Origin: Serpula lacrymans var. lacrymans S7.9 | Lineage: Eukaryota; Basidiomycota; Agaricomycetes; Boletales; Serpulaceae | Length of the DNA stretch: 64,000 bases | Assembly: GCF_000218685.1 (NCBI RefSeq) | Contig: NW_006763300.1 | Span: forward strand, 1,386,655-1,450,654 | Direction: 5' to 3' | Shown here: piece by piece, positions 46,761 to 56,932 of the stretch | Layout: each line of letters begins with the position of its first letter | Position numbering within the stretch: position 1 is the first letter of the stretch | Position numbers and translations under genes: made by a program | The notes under the pieces: generated by a model | Told to the model about the DNA's origin: nothing | What the model saw: only the letters and a program-made list of their open reading frames with translations | The model's database searches: none

Positions 46761-49202
46761 ATGTCGTATAGCAAAGTTATCAGTGGCGTCGCTGGAAGTA
46801 TTGCTGGCATTATGCTGTTCCAGCTACTTAGCTTTTACTTAATGAAGCCCAAAAAAAAGGATGGCATTAATCACAGCCCCCCTGGTCACATGCCTAGCCG
46901 CTCTTCCAATGAAGATGTGGCAGTTGACGTCGACGAGGACACAGTCACCTCATTTCAGCAGTCATCCACCGACTACGACGGAGCCACACATAATTTTCCA
47001 TTGGACGTTACAACTTCAAATGCAGGAGCATCCATCATCCCCGGAGAGAATGCTCCTCTTTGTTCGACTTGCACAGAACTAGATTTCCATCTGATCCTCC
47101 GCAATGGGATCCCAAGGGAAAGCGCGATCTCACTCGGCCCTCTCACAGGCATCATACAAAGAGCTGGTCAGTGCGGTTTCTGCCGTCTTGCGTCTATTGT
47201 CATCCGTCGAACATGGCTTCTGGATGAACACCCGCATGTCGACCTCTCTGAAATTCAGTGCTCGCTGTATTCGATGGACTGTGGTTGTTTACAGGATCCT
47301 GCACCTGCGCCAAAGGAATTATGCCATCGCTTTTACATTCAGCCTTCAGATCGGCCACGGGAGATCTATGATGCTATGCTTGCAGCAAACACAGGGCTTA
47401 TGCTAGATATCCAGCTCTTAGAGGAAGATGCTTGCAACAATGAAAGAACGGAGGAGCTTCATGGGAGGAGAGTGGGAGATACTATCGACATAGGACTCGT
47501 GAAAAAGTGGCTTGATCTTTGTGAGAGGGAACACGGTGACGTCTGCGAATCTGTGTGGTGGAGGGGTAGTGATAAAAATCTACCTAAGGGCGTGCGGATG
47601 CTAGACGTGACCTGTATGTCTATAGTACATGCACCCCCAGGATGCCGCTATGTAGCCCTGAGCTATCTTTGGGGAGGCATGGGAGCAGAGTATTGGACGA
47701 CGCAGGCTAACTTGAAACAACGGGGTGTGTCCGGTGGTCTTGATATGTCTTCTTTGCCTGGGACGATCACAGACTCAATCCAGCTTGTTCGCCAGCTTGG
47801 CGAACGTTATCTCTGGGTCGACGCTCTTTGCATTATCCAAGACAATTTGAAAGACAAGGCCGTGCAAATTGGTGTCATGGAGCTGATTTATGGCAGCTCC
47901 CTCTTTACGATATTTGCTGCTGGTGGTAGAACCGCTAATTCTCCTCTACCGGGGCTTCGTCCAGGGACTCGCCGGCAGCAACAACACATAGATGTCATCC
48001 AAGGTCTCCATCTTACTGTTCCACTTCCAATGCTTCGTGAGACGCTTACACGGACAGCCTGGGATACACGTGGCTGGACTTTCCAGGAAGTTATGCTCTC
48101 CCGCCGTCGATTATTCTTCACAGACCAGCAAATATATTTCGAGTGTGGGCAGGATGTGTGGTGCGAAGATGTAGTGGCAGAGAGGAAGCGCCAACCACGG
48201 TCTTACCAACCACTACGGTACAACGGTGTAGGGGGTCTTACTTTCCTGCGGACCCCACCAAGCTGGGCCAAAAATGAATATTTATCAAGCTATGCCAGTG
48301 CCGTCGGACTTTACACGCAACGCCAGCTTACTATGGAGTCTGACATAGTCAATGCTATCACAGCACTAACCAATGCATGGACGAAAGGTTTCAAGTTGAA
48401 TGGGGGTGATCCCCGTAAAGCCTTCCGTTTTGGTATGTCAATAACCGACTTGCACACTGTGCTTTTGTGGCAGCCAGAAGCAAATGTAAAACATTATCGA
48501 CGATCAAATGGGGGAATGGGGAGCGCGCCTTGGCCGTCCTGGTCGTGGGCAGGGTGGCGGGGCGCTGTCCACTATGCTGGTAGCGGCCAATACCTCGAAA
48601 TCCACAAGAATACCGAATCTCCACGGCTCTTGGAATCATTGGTCGATCCCTGGTTTATCGTGGACGAAGGTGGGGAAGTAGTTCAGCTGGAAGTCGGGCG
48701 CATGAATCGAGCTACTGCCTACCCAGAAGAAATAGGACCGAGACAGTATTTACCCCCCCAAGGGATTTTCGATCCACTGCAGCTAGGCCTTACGAATGAG
48801 CATCCCCCAGAACCTGGCACCCTTATCTTTCGCACAAGTTCTGCATGGTTCGATATCGCACAAGTCAATAGTGTTAGCTCAAACATTGAAACACATTACG
48901 CTTTCTTCTCCATACTATCAAATATACCATCCCCTTCGACTCGGGTAGGACGGATCATCCTACCCCTTTCCATACGCTCTCCGGCATCTCTCAAATTTAT
49001 TGTTCTTTCTCGGACCAATGGACCCTCGGGCGTGTATGATGAAAACGTTCTAGGGGAACGATATTCTGGGTGTTTCTTGTACGTGATGGCGGTTGAAAAG
49101 AAAGGTGATACTACCATAATGGAGCGCGTCGGAGTTGGTATAATTTTTGAAGGAGCCTGGCTTCAGTCAACTGCAGAAGAGACGGTAGTGTTGCTTGGCT
49201 AA
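46761..49202 (+). CDS. HET-domain protein with N-terminal membrane anchor
   Basis: Single exon, 813 residues. Residues about 6-28 (VISGVAGSIAGIMLFQLLSF) form a transmembrane helix followed by KPKKK, so the body faces the cytosol. An acidic linker and a Cys-containing region (CSTCTELDFH, GQCGFCRLASIV) lead to the HET core: GCRYVALSYLWGG, then LPGTITDSIQLVRQLGERYL, WVDALCIIQDNLKDK and IYGSSLFTIFAAGG. Further on are LTRTAWDTRGWTFQEVMLSR and RRLFFTDQQIYFECGQDVWC. These are the classic heterokaryon-incompatibility blocks. HET proteins trigger regrowth arrest or cell death upon non-self contact; a TIR-like fold is reported. A membrane-anchored HET is uncommon. It is transcribed away from the NACHT gene. 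Confidence 0.9.
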   Translation: MSYSKVISGVAGSIAGIMLFQLLSFYLMKPKKKDGINHSPPGHMPSRSSNEDVAVDVDEDTVTSFQQSSTDYDGATHNFPLDVTTSNAGASIIPGENAPLCSTCTELDFHLILRNGIPRESAISLGPLTGIIQRAGQCGFCRLASIVIRRTWLLDEHPHVDLSEIQCSLYSMDCGCLQDPAPAPKELCHRFYIQPSDRPREIYDAMLAANTGLMLDIQLLEEDACNNERTEELHGRRVGDTIDIGLVKKWLDLCEREHGDVCESVWWRGSDKNLPKGVRMLDVTCMSIVHAPPGCRYVALSYLWGGMGAEYWTTQANLKQRGVSGGLDMSSLPGTITDSIQLVRQLGERYLWVDALCIIQDNLKDKAVQIGVMELIYGSSLFTIFAAGGRTANSPLPGLRPGTRRQQQHIDVIQGLHLTVPLPMLRETLTRTAWDTRGWTFQEVMLSRRRLFFTDQQIYFECGQDVWCEDVVAERKRQPRSYQPLRYNGVGGLTFLRTPPSWAKNEYLSSYASAVGLYTQRQLTMESDIVNAITALTNAWTKGFKLNGGDPRKAFRFGMSITDLHTVLLWQPEANVKHYRRSNGGMGSAPWPSWSWAGWRGAVHYAGSGQYLEIHKNTESPRLLESLVDPWFIVDEGGEVVQLEVGRMNRATAYPEEIGPRQYLPPQGIFDPLQLGLTNEHPPEPGTLIFRTSSAWFDIAQVNSVSSNIETHYAFFSILSNIPSPSTRVGRIILPLSIRSPASLKFIVLSRTNGPSGVYDENVLGERYSGCFLYVMAVEKKGDTTIMERVGVGIIFEGAWLQSTAEETVVLLG

Positions 49203-49856
49203 TGAATAAACAATAACAGATCAGCATTGCTTGGCCCACGCCAAACCGATGCCGACCCTGTGCCATCCTAGCTGCCAGTCACAATTGTAAATTCATTGGC
49301 TGGGTAACTTGCTGCGTCTCACACGAGTCTGAGAGGTTCTCACATGTCTCTGTATTTGTCGGTTAGTTTTCAGCTCGGGGGAATCTAAAGATTGCACTGT
49401 TTGAATGTTCGAAAGTGATGATGAATGGGCTGTGCTCATCGTGATTGTGCAGATTTATTCTCACCTAGGCCTTCTTTCTGCTTGTCGTTAGATGCATAAA
49501 ATTCTCCTTTTCGCAGATCTGAAGCTATTGTGAGATTCTCTGCAGGCTGGCACTCATAACAGTAACTGCGCATTCGATAAATATAAATTTATTATTCTGC
49601 CCAGAGTTTCAGAAGAGTTCTGGATAGTGTTTTGCGTCCTGCCTCGCGGTTAGTCTTGGTATGATCGTAAATACAGCTCCTTTGTCAGTACGATGTAGGA
49701 CTATACTCCGCAGAGCAGTGCTTTCGATGCTTTGGCAAGTTCCCTTTGTGCTGCGCCGGGGAGGCAATGGTGGATTACATAATCCCCTGAGATAGTTGAT
49801 AAAATCCGGAGTCGCATCGAATTGTAACATTTGATATCATACCAACGTTTACTACA
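49203..49856. other. intergenic, nothing recognised
   Basis: About 0.65 kb between HET and calcipressin genes, both plus strand; HET terminator and calcipressin promoter. Confidence 0.4.
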
Positions 49857-50590
49857 ATGCCTGACATTTCCATTCTCTCCAGCTCTACGAAAGGAGTAGA
49901 ACGAACAAACTCCATTGTCATCACACAACTTCCCCGCTCACTTTTCCAGCCTTCGATCCTGAGCGCGCTTCAAGACCACTTCGCGGTGTATGGCCAGATT
50001 AACCAATGGGTACCCATAGCAAGCTTTTCACGTATAATTGTGGTTTACTACTACGAAGATGACGCCGAGCGTGCAAAGTTGAACTGTGATCCTTTGATCA
50101 TCGAGCCACTACACAGGTGTGTCTAGTTGGCCCTCACTTTATTGTGCCACAATCTCACAGAGCCTTAAGCTCGCCGTTGGCCCTGCGAGTTTATCGTTCC
50201 GACACAAACCCTATATTAACATCAGAATGGCCGCATACAACGGACAACCACTATCTCCACCCTCCTGCATTGGAAAAGAACTTCCTTATCTCACCACCAG
50301 GATCACCACCTATAGGCTGGGAGCCCATCAAAGAAGATCCTCCAAATGCCACACCACTGGCTGATGACTTGATAGCGGCTCTTCGCAAGCTGCAGGTGCA
50401 TAACAAACGCTCAAGCAAGGAGGTTTTGTTAGAACCCGAAGATGGTGTCGGTGTCGGTGTATATGTGGAGGACTGTGACGGTGAAGAAGGCGAAATGGAG
50501 GTTGACGATTGGGCGTATAAAGGCCCTTTACCCTTAAATCGGAAACCTCTGGCCACTGCAATGCCGCCACTCCCAGCAGTTGTGTCGTAG
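49857..50590 (+). CDS. RCN1: calcipressin (calcineurin regulator, RCAN family)
   Basis: Two exons joined by an intron at about 50116-50159. N-terminal RRM-like domain: TNSIVITQLPRSLFQPSILS, HFAVYGQINQWVPIASFSRI and IVVYYYEDDAERAKL. The C-terminal half carries the signature EKNFLISPPGSPPIGWEPIK, the conserved FLISPPxSPP phospho-motif that docks and modulates calcineurin. Acidic linkers and a short tail end at PPLPAVVS. Length of about 225 residues fits. In fungi it tunes Ca2+ stress signalling and is itself regulated by phosphorylation of the SPP serines. Confidence 0.93.
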
Positions 50591-51500
50591 ACTTATTATT
50601 GACACTGTCATGCTATCAGTAAGTCCTTCGTGGATATATTACTCTCGATTTTTTGTTAACGCTATCTTGAAGAGGTATATCCCCCAGATTCTGTAATAAC
50701 CATTCAGTCATTGTCATCTCACGTTTTTGTTGTAACTGCTGTATCATACCCATTTAGAGACGTGAGTCGGAGTTTTTCCCCCTTATCGCAATGTCTCATA
50801 AATTAGTTTGATGTAGAAGTGTTTAAAGTTTGTAGGAAAAGTTATGTACATGAATGATGTATCGAACCTTGGCCAATTTTTTTGCTATCATGTCATCGGT
50901 ATTCTTTCCACTTCGACTTCGTGTAAATCGGAATTGTATACTCATGGACATTACTTCTGGACTTTTTATCAGTATGGAATTATTTGAGCCTCTCTAAGCT
51001 ACTTGTCATTGTATCGAATCGTTCAATAAATGTTGCTCTAAATTGAGCATACAGTCGGTACATATCCATGACAGGACAGTATAGTGAGGACGATGGAGAT
51101 GGATAAACAGTAGATCAAGACGGCGATGAGCTTGAAAGACCTCTCTAATGGACGTGCGAACGCAAAAAGCGAATCATTTAATTATAATGGTTTCTTCTGA
51201 AATATCAAGTCGGCAGGATTATTTACCACTGTAAGGGATATCTGTTCCCACTGAAAGATGGACAAAACAGCCGCATGAAGACTGCTGACTCTATGAAGAG
51301 GACAATAGCTAACGGTAAGTTGATGCAGCGAGATATTTCTTGGGAGTCATACGTGAAATGAAGATATGTTTCTGTCGTTGATTGAATGATTTGACCTACT
51401 AATACGGCTTACCTTAGTTATGAGCATTGCCTTAATCATCCTGGTCGTAATGGTCCTTTATGAAGGCTTTTCCGTATCTTACTTAGCAACGACTAAACAG
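50591..51500. other. intergenic / 3' region of calcipressin, nothing recognised
   Basis: About 0.9 kb, AT-rich. No supported frame. A few isolated AG-(2-6 nt)-GT spacings exist (near 51230 and 51310) but they are not part of a consistent series. Confidence 0.35.
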
Positions 51501-51537
51501 CCATTTGCGGGCACAGTTTTGCCATTTAGACGAATAA

Positions 51538-52612
51538 AGGGAATTGTAACTGAGACGAGGATAAACACCATTGTGCAATCGTCTTCCGAGTGCCGGTGGG
51601 TGTTACTATAGAGTGATTTTTGTGATGTCGGCCGTCTACTTCGTCCGGGAGCTGTGTATGGACAGGGCAAGGCGAGATCACGGTAATTCTGTGTACGCCT
51701 ACCCACGATGGCCAACTGGTAAGAGAGAGGCAAGAAATTGAAGAATGAGGAAGTCGCTCTGGATACCTGTACGGTTTGTTGTTCCTTAAAGAAACCAAAC
51801 CTGTGACATTTTAAGATAACAATAGTCAATCATTCGACTTCTCTCACCAGTTACTTTGAACAACTATTGGTCTACATATGCGGTTGCACCGGTTCCGGTA
51901 GCGGTTCTGTAATATGCTATTCGTTTTTGCGGTGCATTGTATCAGGATGACTTTGATGCCATTGTCTCTGTTGGGTAGTTTAGCACCAGAGTATAAGGAT
52001 AGGGCTAAAAACTCACCATAGTCCAATGGAAAACTGATGAAAGCCAAGCTCCGGTGTGATGCCATCTGTAAATACAATCACCGATCACCATAGCTCCAGC
52101 ACTACCTTGGGTTAATACCAAGACTCCCGAGTCCGACTATATTCACATGCCAGCCATGACGGATAATAGTGTATTCCTACTGTACAGGATGAAAAGGGTA
52201 TAAAGCAAGATGGGTCATAGTGAGAATAAGTATAGTGGGGATAAGGCTTAACCTGGATTGAAGCCAAGTCCAGTCACTGTGATGTTAAAGTTTGCCAAAT
52301 AGCTCGGATTTACGACAGTCGGAATCGGAGAGCTCTCGTCTCTACAACCATCATCCAAGTTCGTGCTTTTCAAGTTCCAACACTTCCAGTCGTAGGCCAT
52401 GCACGAGCTTTATGCTATTTCTATTTCCTTGGGTCTTAATTTCAGCTGCATTCAATGTTTTCTCCACCGGCAAACGATATGACGCTCCTCGAATTTCACG
52501 AGGAGCTGGTAGTTTCTCGCCCAGTCGCCTAAATCGTAATTTTGCGTGGGCTAGCACTCCTGATGATCAGGTATAGGTATAGGATTGCATGATAGAGAAA
52601 GGCGAGCTTCAT
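51538..52612 (-). CDS. tentative multi-exon secreted-protein gene, unrecognised
   Basis: From an ATG at 52612 the frame begins MKLAFLYHAILYLYLII, which would be a good signal peptide. Further exons can be read with GT-AG introns: one covering CWNLKSTNLDDGCRDESSP, and VVNPSYLANFNITVTGLGFN up to 52253. Then come GIHYYPSWLACEYSRTRE, WHHTGAWLSSVFHWTM and a last exon ending QLQFPLFV at 51538. The joins in the first 230 nt are not certain (two alternative frames overlap), and I recognise no domain. It may be a real small secreted protein, or a decaying gene. Confidence 0.3.
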
Positions 52613-53404
52613 GGTGAGCGTTGGTATCTTCTACTACTATGATCATTTACCTAACCCTTTTGTACAGGCTTTTACCTTGGTGTAAAAGTATCTACAGATC
52701 TCAAAGTATTGGAAAACAAATAACTTATATCTCCAATTACTTAGGCAAGACATATATTTTGTCTCCAAATAGGAATTTGTCCTGGATTTCCATGCTAAAA
52801 TAAGCATCCAGTCACAGATGCATACCTTTTATGCGGCACACATGTTGCCTACGAAACTCTTGTTTTCTCCAGGATCACAGCCCCATGAATGATCATGACT
52901 CGATTCGCCACTCTTTCAAGCGCCTATCGGCTTTGTTTTCTTACTGGAACGCTGTGTCACTAAGGTACCAGCCGTTGCGTGTGTGAGCTACCTGTTCAAC
53001 TGATGTTCGTTATATAGAATTCTAGGATCTTGCCGCCTGCGTAGCAGATAAATACCAAGTTTCGAAATGATGCTCCATTCTCGCCTTTTCATATCTCCTT
53101 TCAGACCGATAAAAGCATACCAATGTTAGTCCGGATATTGCCCACAAGCAAGATTACTCGACGGGCCACTCGTTCGGTACGTCAATACCTCGTACTTTGA
53201 AGCCACAAAAAACTCAAACTGGATTAAAATCTATAATCTACTATCTAAATAGGTTATATAAACAAATTACAGAGATTCATGACCGTGCAACAACCATGAA
53301 CATGCAATGTTGGAGGTCCCTCAAAATACTGCTTAAAATGGGTTTCCCGAAAGCTGCCGAAATCTCGAATACGAATGGGTATAAATGTTCAAGAATTGTC
53401 GTCT
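52613..53404. other. intergenic, nothing recognised
   Basis: About 0.8 kb, AT-rich; a 122-codon plus frame (53197-53565) overlaps the tail of the next gene in antisense and shows no domain. Confidence 0.35.
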
Positions 53405-54522
53405 TCATTTACTCTCTAGGTCTCGTGCTCCATTCTGTGTTTCCTCAACTTCAAATTGAAGTCTGCTGGAACGGTCTGCATCTTGATGTTCAGACACCGT
53501 CAATGTGGATTCTTGAAGATGATTCGAGGCCCAAGTCCACACGGTTGCAAACGCCACACCAATAATGGCTACATACGTGTTCACTATGAACACTGTACTT
53601 GTGATCAGCACGAATTTTTCCGAAGAAAAGAGCAGAGCCAGTTGTATAATGTTGAATATAACGGGAAAGATGAAATTTGACGAGGCGATAAAAAACAGGC
53701 CGCGCAATTGTGTTCCGAAACTCCCTGAAATATACTAGGTAAATAATATTGAAACATCCAAAATGCATTATTACTTACAGGTCCCGCCACCTTTGACACA
53801 ATGACACGGGAAGCGACGAAGAAACATGACCGAGAGAAATCTAAAAAATCCTCCTTGTTCAATGACTGGAAACCTCCTGTTTAGTATCTCAAAACCACTC
53901 ACGAGACATCCACGGTCTGCAATATCCATTCGAATTTAACTTGCCAGTCCCCCCATAGATGAAAAGCTGAAACCAGTGGCGATTCGGCACCGTTTGTAGC
54001 GCCGACGTCTTTCCAAAGGTAAGTGGCACAGTTAATCATCCTGATCACATGGATCGTCGAGGGAATCGATACAATAATCAGGAATGTGAGCCTCGGAGTA
54101 CTTCGAGAGGGATAAAGTGCGAGAAGACGCAGGATTAGAATGGTTTCTACCGCCAAAGGAGCAAATGCTGATAAGGTAGTATATGCTATACTTGCGGCCT
54201 GCGGCAGCGGATCATCGGGAGTCAAGATAGTACGGATCTGTTGCGCTTCAATATCCATAGCACTATCACGCAAAAATATTGCACGTACCATTATAAAAAT
54301 GTTAAGTCCTCCTTGCACAAGACCGACTAATATTCCTACAATGTTCAGATAGAACACTGCATACCGACGCGATTGTGGTGTTGAGAAGATGAGCAACGCG
54401 ATAAGGACCGGGATCAACATGGACGAGAATACAGTACCGACTAGAAGAAACGTCACAGTCGGTTGGAGCATCTCTATCCAGTTTGTACCTGGTGGAGGTA
54501 GGGAAGCGTCAGAGGCGGACAT
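53405..54522 (-). CDS. seven-transmembrane (GPCR-like) protein
   Basis: ATG at 54522 (MSASDASLPPPGTNW); the longer open frame upstream begins with TTG and is unlikely. Three or four exons. Hydrophobic helices in order: TVTFLLVGTVFSSMLIPVLI, AVFYLNIVGILVGLVQGGLN, ASIAYTTLSAFAPLAVETIL, RLTFLIIVSIPSTIHVIRM, FFVASRVIVSKVAG, GLFFIASSNFIFPVIFNIIQ and VFIVNTYVAIIGVAFATVWT. A soluble, Ser/Glu-rich tail of about 45 residues follows. The arrangement fits an unclassified fungal 7TM receptor family; I do not see Ste3 or Pth11 hallmarks. Ligand unknown. Confidence 0.6.
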
Positions 54523-56932
54523 CCTTCCAATGGTCAATCGTTAGTCCATGCCATCCCATGGATTATATACAAGGCTTTCGGGACATGAGCACCATCTCCG
54601 AACACTGTATACCATCATGATCGGAATCATACTACAAGGTCTCGCGTCAGCCAGGGCGGATGCTGTGAAGCCAATAAAGAGCGCCTATTGTGGGTGAAAG
54701 CGCCGACAGCAACGTTTTCTCATCCACAAAGCTTCAACAAAACATATCCAAATTACCCTCAACCCTCGAGCACTATCGCTTCAAGATGTTAGTATGGGAT
54801 ACGTTTAAGCGCCTTGGTATATTCAGAAAGGTGTATATTATGGAGTGCAAGGGCCCCGACGCATTCATCATTTAAGCAGCCGCACAGACTACAAATGCAC
54901 ATCAACTTTCAACTTAAATCATGTTAGGATCAAAGGGCGGGACTCCCATATGGCCGACGCCGACCGAGGGTGGACAAGGTTCCTGTGTCTATAATACTTG
55001 GTATCCTCCACGCTTGCTCAGCATACAAAGGGAACAGCACGTACTGGATGAAGGAAAGATCGGGATTGTTGTATCCTATCCCGAATATCAACATAGCCGG
55101 GCCACTACATGGAGACAATCATAATGATCCTGCTCGTAGCGATCACTGTTCTATTCACAGTTTACAATGGAACGATCCTCGTCAGCATGGTTTCCCAGCA
55201 AATAAGCTACAGAAACTGACCATCAGCGGGCCTAGCACCAGCACTAGTCACGATTGTAATGGACGCTGACACTGCAGTGAGCAATGTTCTGCAGATCTAG
55301 GATACTTCATTTCACTATGATTCGTCATAGCAGTCTATGCTAACCAACCAAACCCCCCAGAGTGTGCTCATATGGATATGGATCTTGCCTGATTTCACAG
55401 GTGTATGCTCAACGTCGGCATCTTTCTCTTCTAGCTTGCGACTCATACACCTCGACCATATGTACCATCACATACCTTCTTTCGCACCAAGTGCACCAAC
55501 ACCAGTTTCACCCACCCCGAGAACACCGACTCTACGCCCAGGACACAAGCTACCTGGGATGTTCCCAACGACTGCCGTCGCAGAGTGAGGTCAAGTCCAC
55601 CGCAACGTTGATACATCTTCGATGGCCACGTCGCATCATCATCCCGTTTCAAGATACCGTGTCATATTTCTTATGCGCGCGTCAGTGCACAGCCAGACAC
55701 AATGACGTTACCCGATTGGGCTCGAAACGGACAACTTGACTGGGATGAAGCGCACCCTCCTCTGCGTACCGTATTCGTACAGTAGACTCCTTGTTGTAAA
55801 AAATTCCACGAGGTTTACATCCAAAATATGACGTGGTCTCTCGCACGTTTCGTGGCCATTCATCATCTCCGACATCTCACAACAACAAAGACAAGACAGT
55901 CGAAAACCCAGGACCATTCGACGGCTCCGGGATCGATATCCTCCTACGAATCCGAGAATCTCCGGCCAGACGCGTCCAAGGTGTGAACATGCTCTTATGC
56001 CGTAATAACCATCCCCGAGGTCGTAAGTGGGGTGCGACGACTGGCCAGAACGTACGATGGCAAGCTGTCACCTCTACCGTCTAACCGCTTATTCTGGATA
56101 TCTTATACATCCATAGTCGACCTTTGAAACTTGAAACTTGAAGCTCGAAGGGCTGACGATAACGAAAATGACGCGCTTTGGCGATATTTGGTCTGATTGG
56201 TCACTCGACCTGCAGTCAGAATATACCAAAGACTCGGACTCGGAGAACTTGCAATAGAAAGGACCTGAAAAATGGCGAACACATCAACGATCGATTAAAC
56301 CGAACTCGAGAAACAGGAGTAACCAAAAATGCAAAAAAAAAATCAAAAATCAAAAATCAAAATCTAACAAAATGTAAGATCTATGAATGGGAAGGAAGAG
56401 GACCGGGGGATGTGGGTATTAGGAATTATGATACTGCTAATTCGAATCATTACTACGAAAAATTTAGGAGCTAAAACTTGAAGCTCGAACAAACAACGAT
56501 ATGTTTAGTAAAAGTATAGGCAGACAATCAGGCGACAGATAAACACGTGTTAGACATCATAAAAGTCTACAAGAGCGGAATGCTATTCAAGACAAAGAAT
56601 GAGAAGTGAGTGGTGGGGAAACATAGGACAAGAAACGAGGCAAACAAGAACATGGGGTGACCATTAAAACCACATTGAAACGGAATACAAAAAAATTGAT
56701 CGCGACAAGGCTAGAAAATAAGATTATAAAGGTGGCGACAATTCAAACACTGTGATATTTAGTTATGTATAGGCGGCACGAAAATAAGTTATAATCTTGG
56801 ACCGAACACTTCAGACTCTTGACAAAGACGCGCTGAAAAGAAAATGGAAAAGTGGTAGAAACCTTCATTGACAAAACAAGATGATGAAGACGCGAGATCG
56901 AGGATGGCGAGGCTGATATCGTAGCGCCAGTG
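54523..56932. other. gene-poor stretch, nothing convincing
   Basis: About 2.4 kb. Several frames of 60-125 codons on both strands lack domains. On the minus strand around 55340-55000 hydrophobic segments (for example ITIVTSAG, RIVPL and RIIMIVSM) are broken by stops, which might be the ruin of a membrane-protein gene. A purine-rich, A-rich patch lies at 56325-56370. Confidence 0.35.

Noticed and set aside
52292..52576. 94-codon plus-strand frame rich in Ser
   Set aside because: Antisense to the tentative secreted-protein exons; no independent support.
53899..54537. Start of the 7TM gene at 54537
   Set aside because: That codon is TTG; the ATG at 54522 is the first usable start.
55337..56084. 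Overlapping plus-strand frames of 83-125 codons
   Set aside because: Composition-driven, no domains, no splice links between them.
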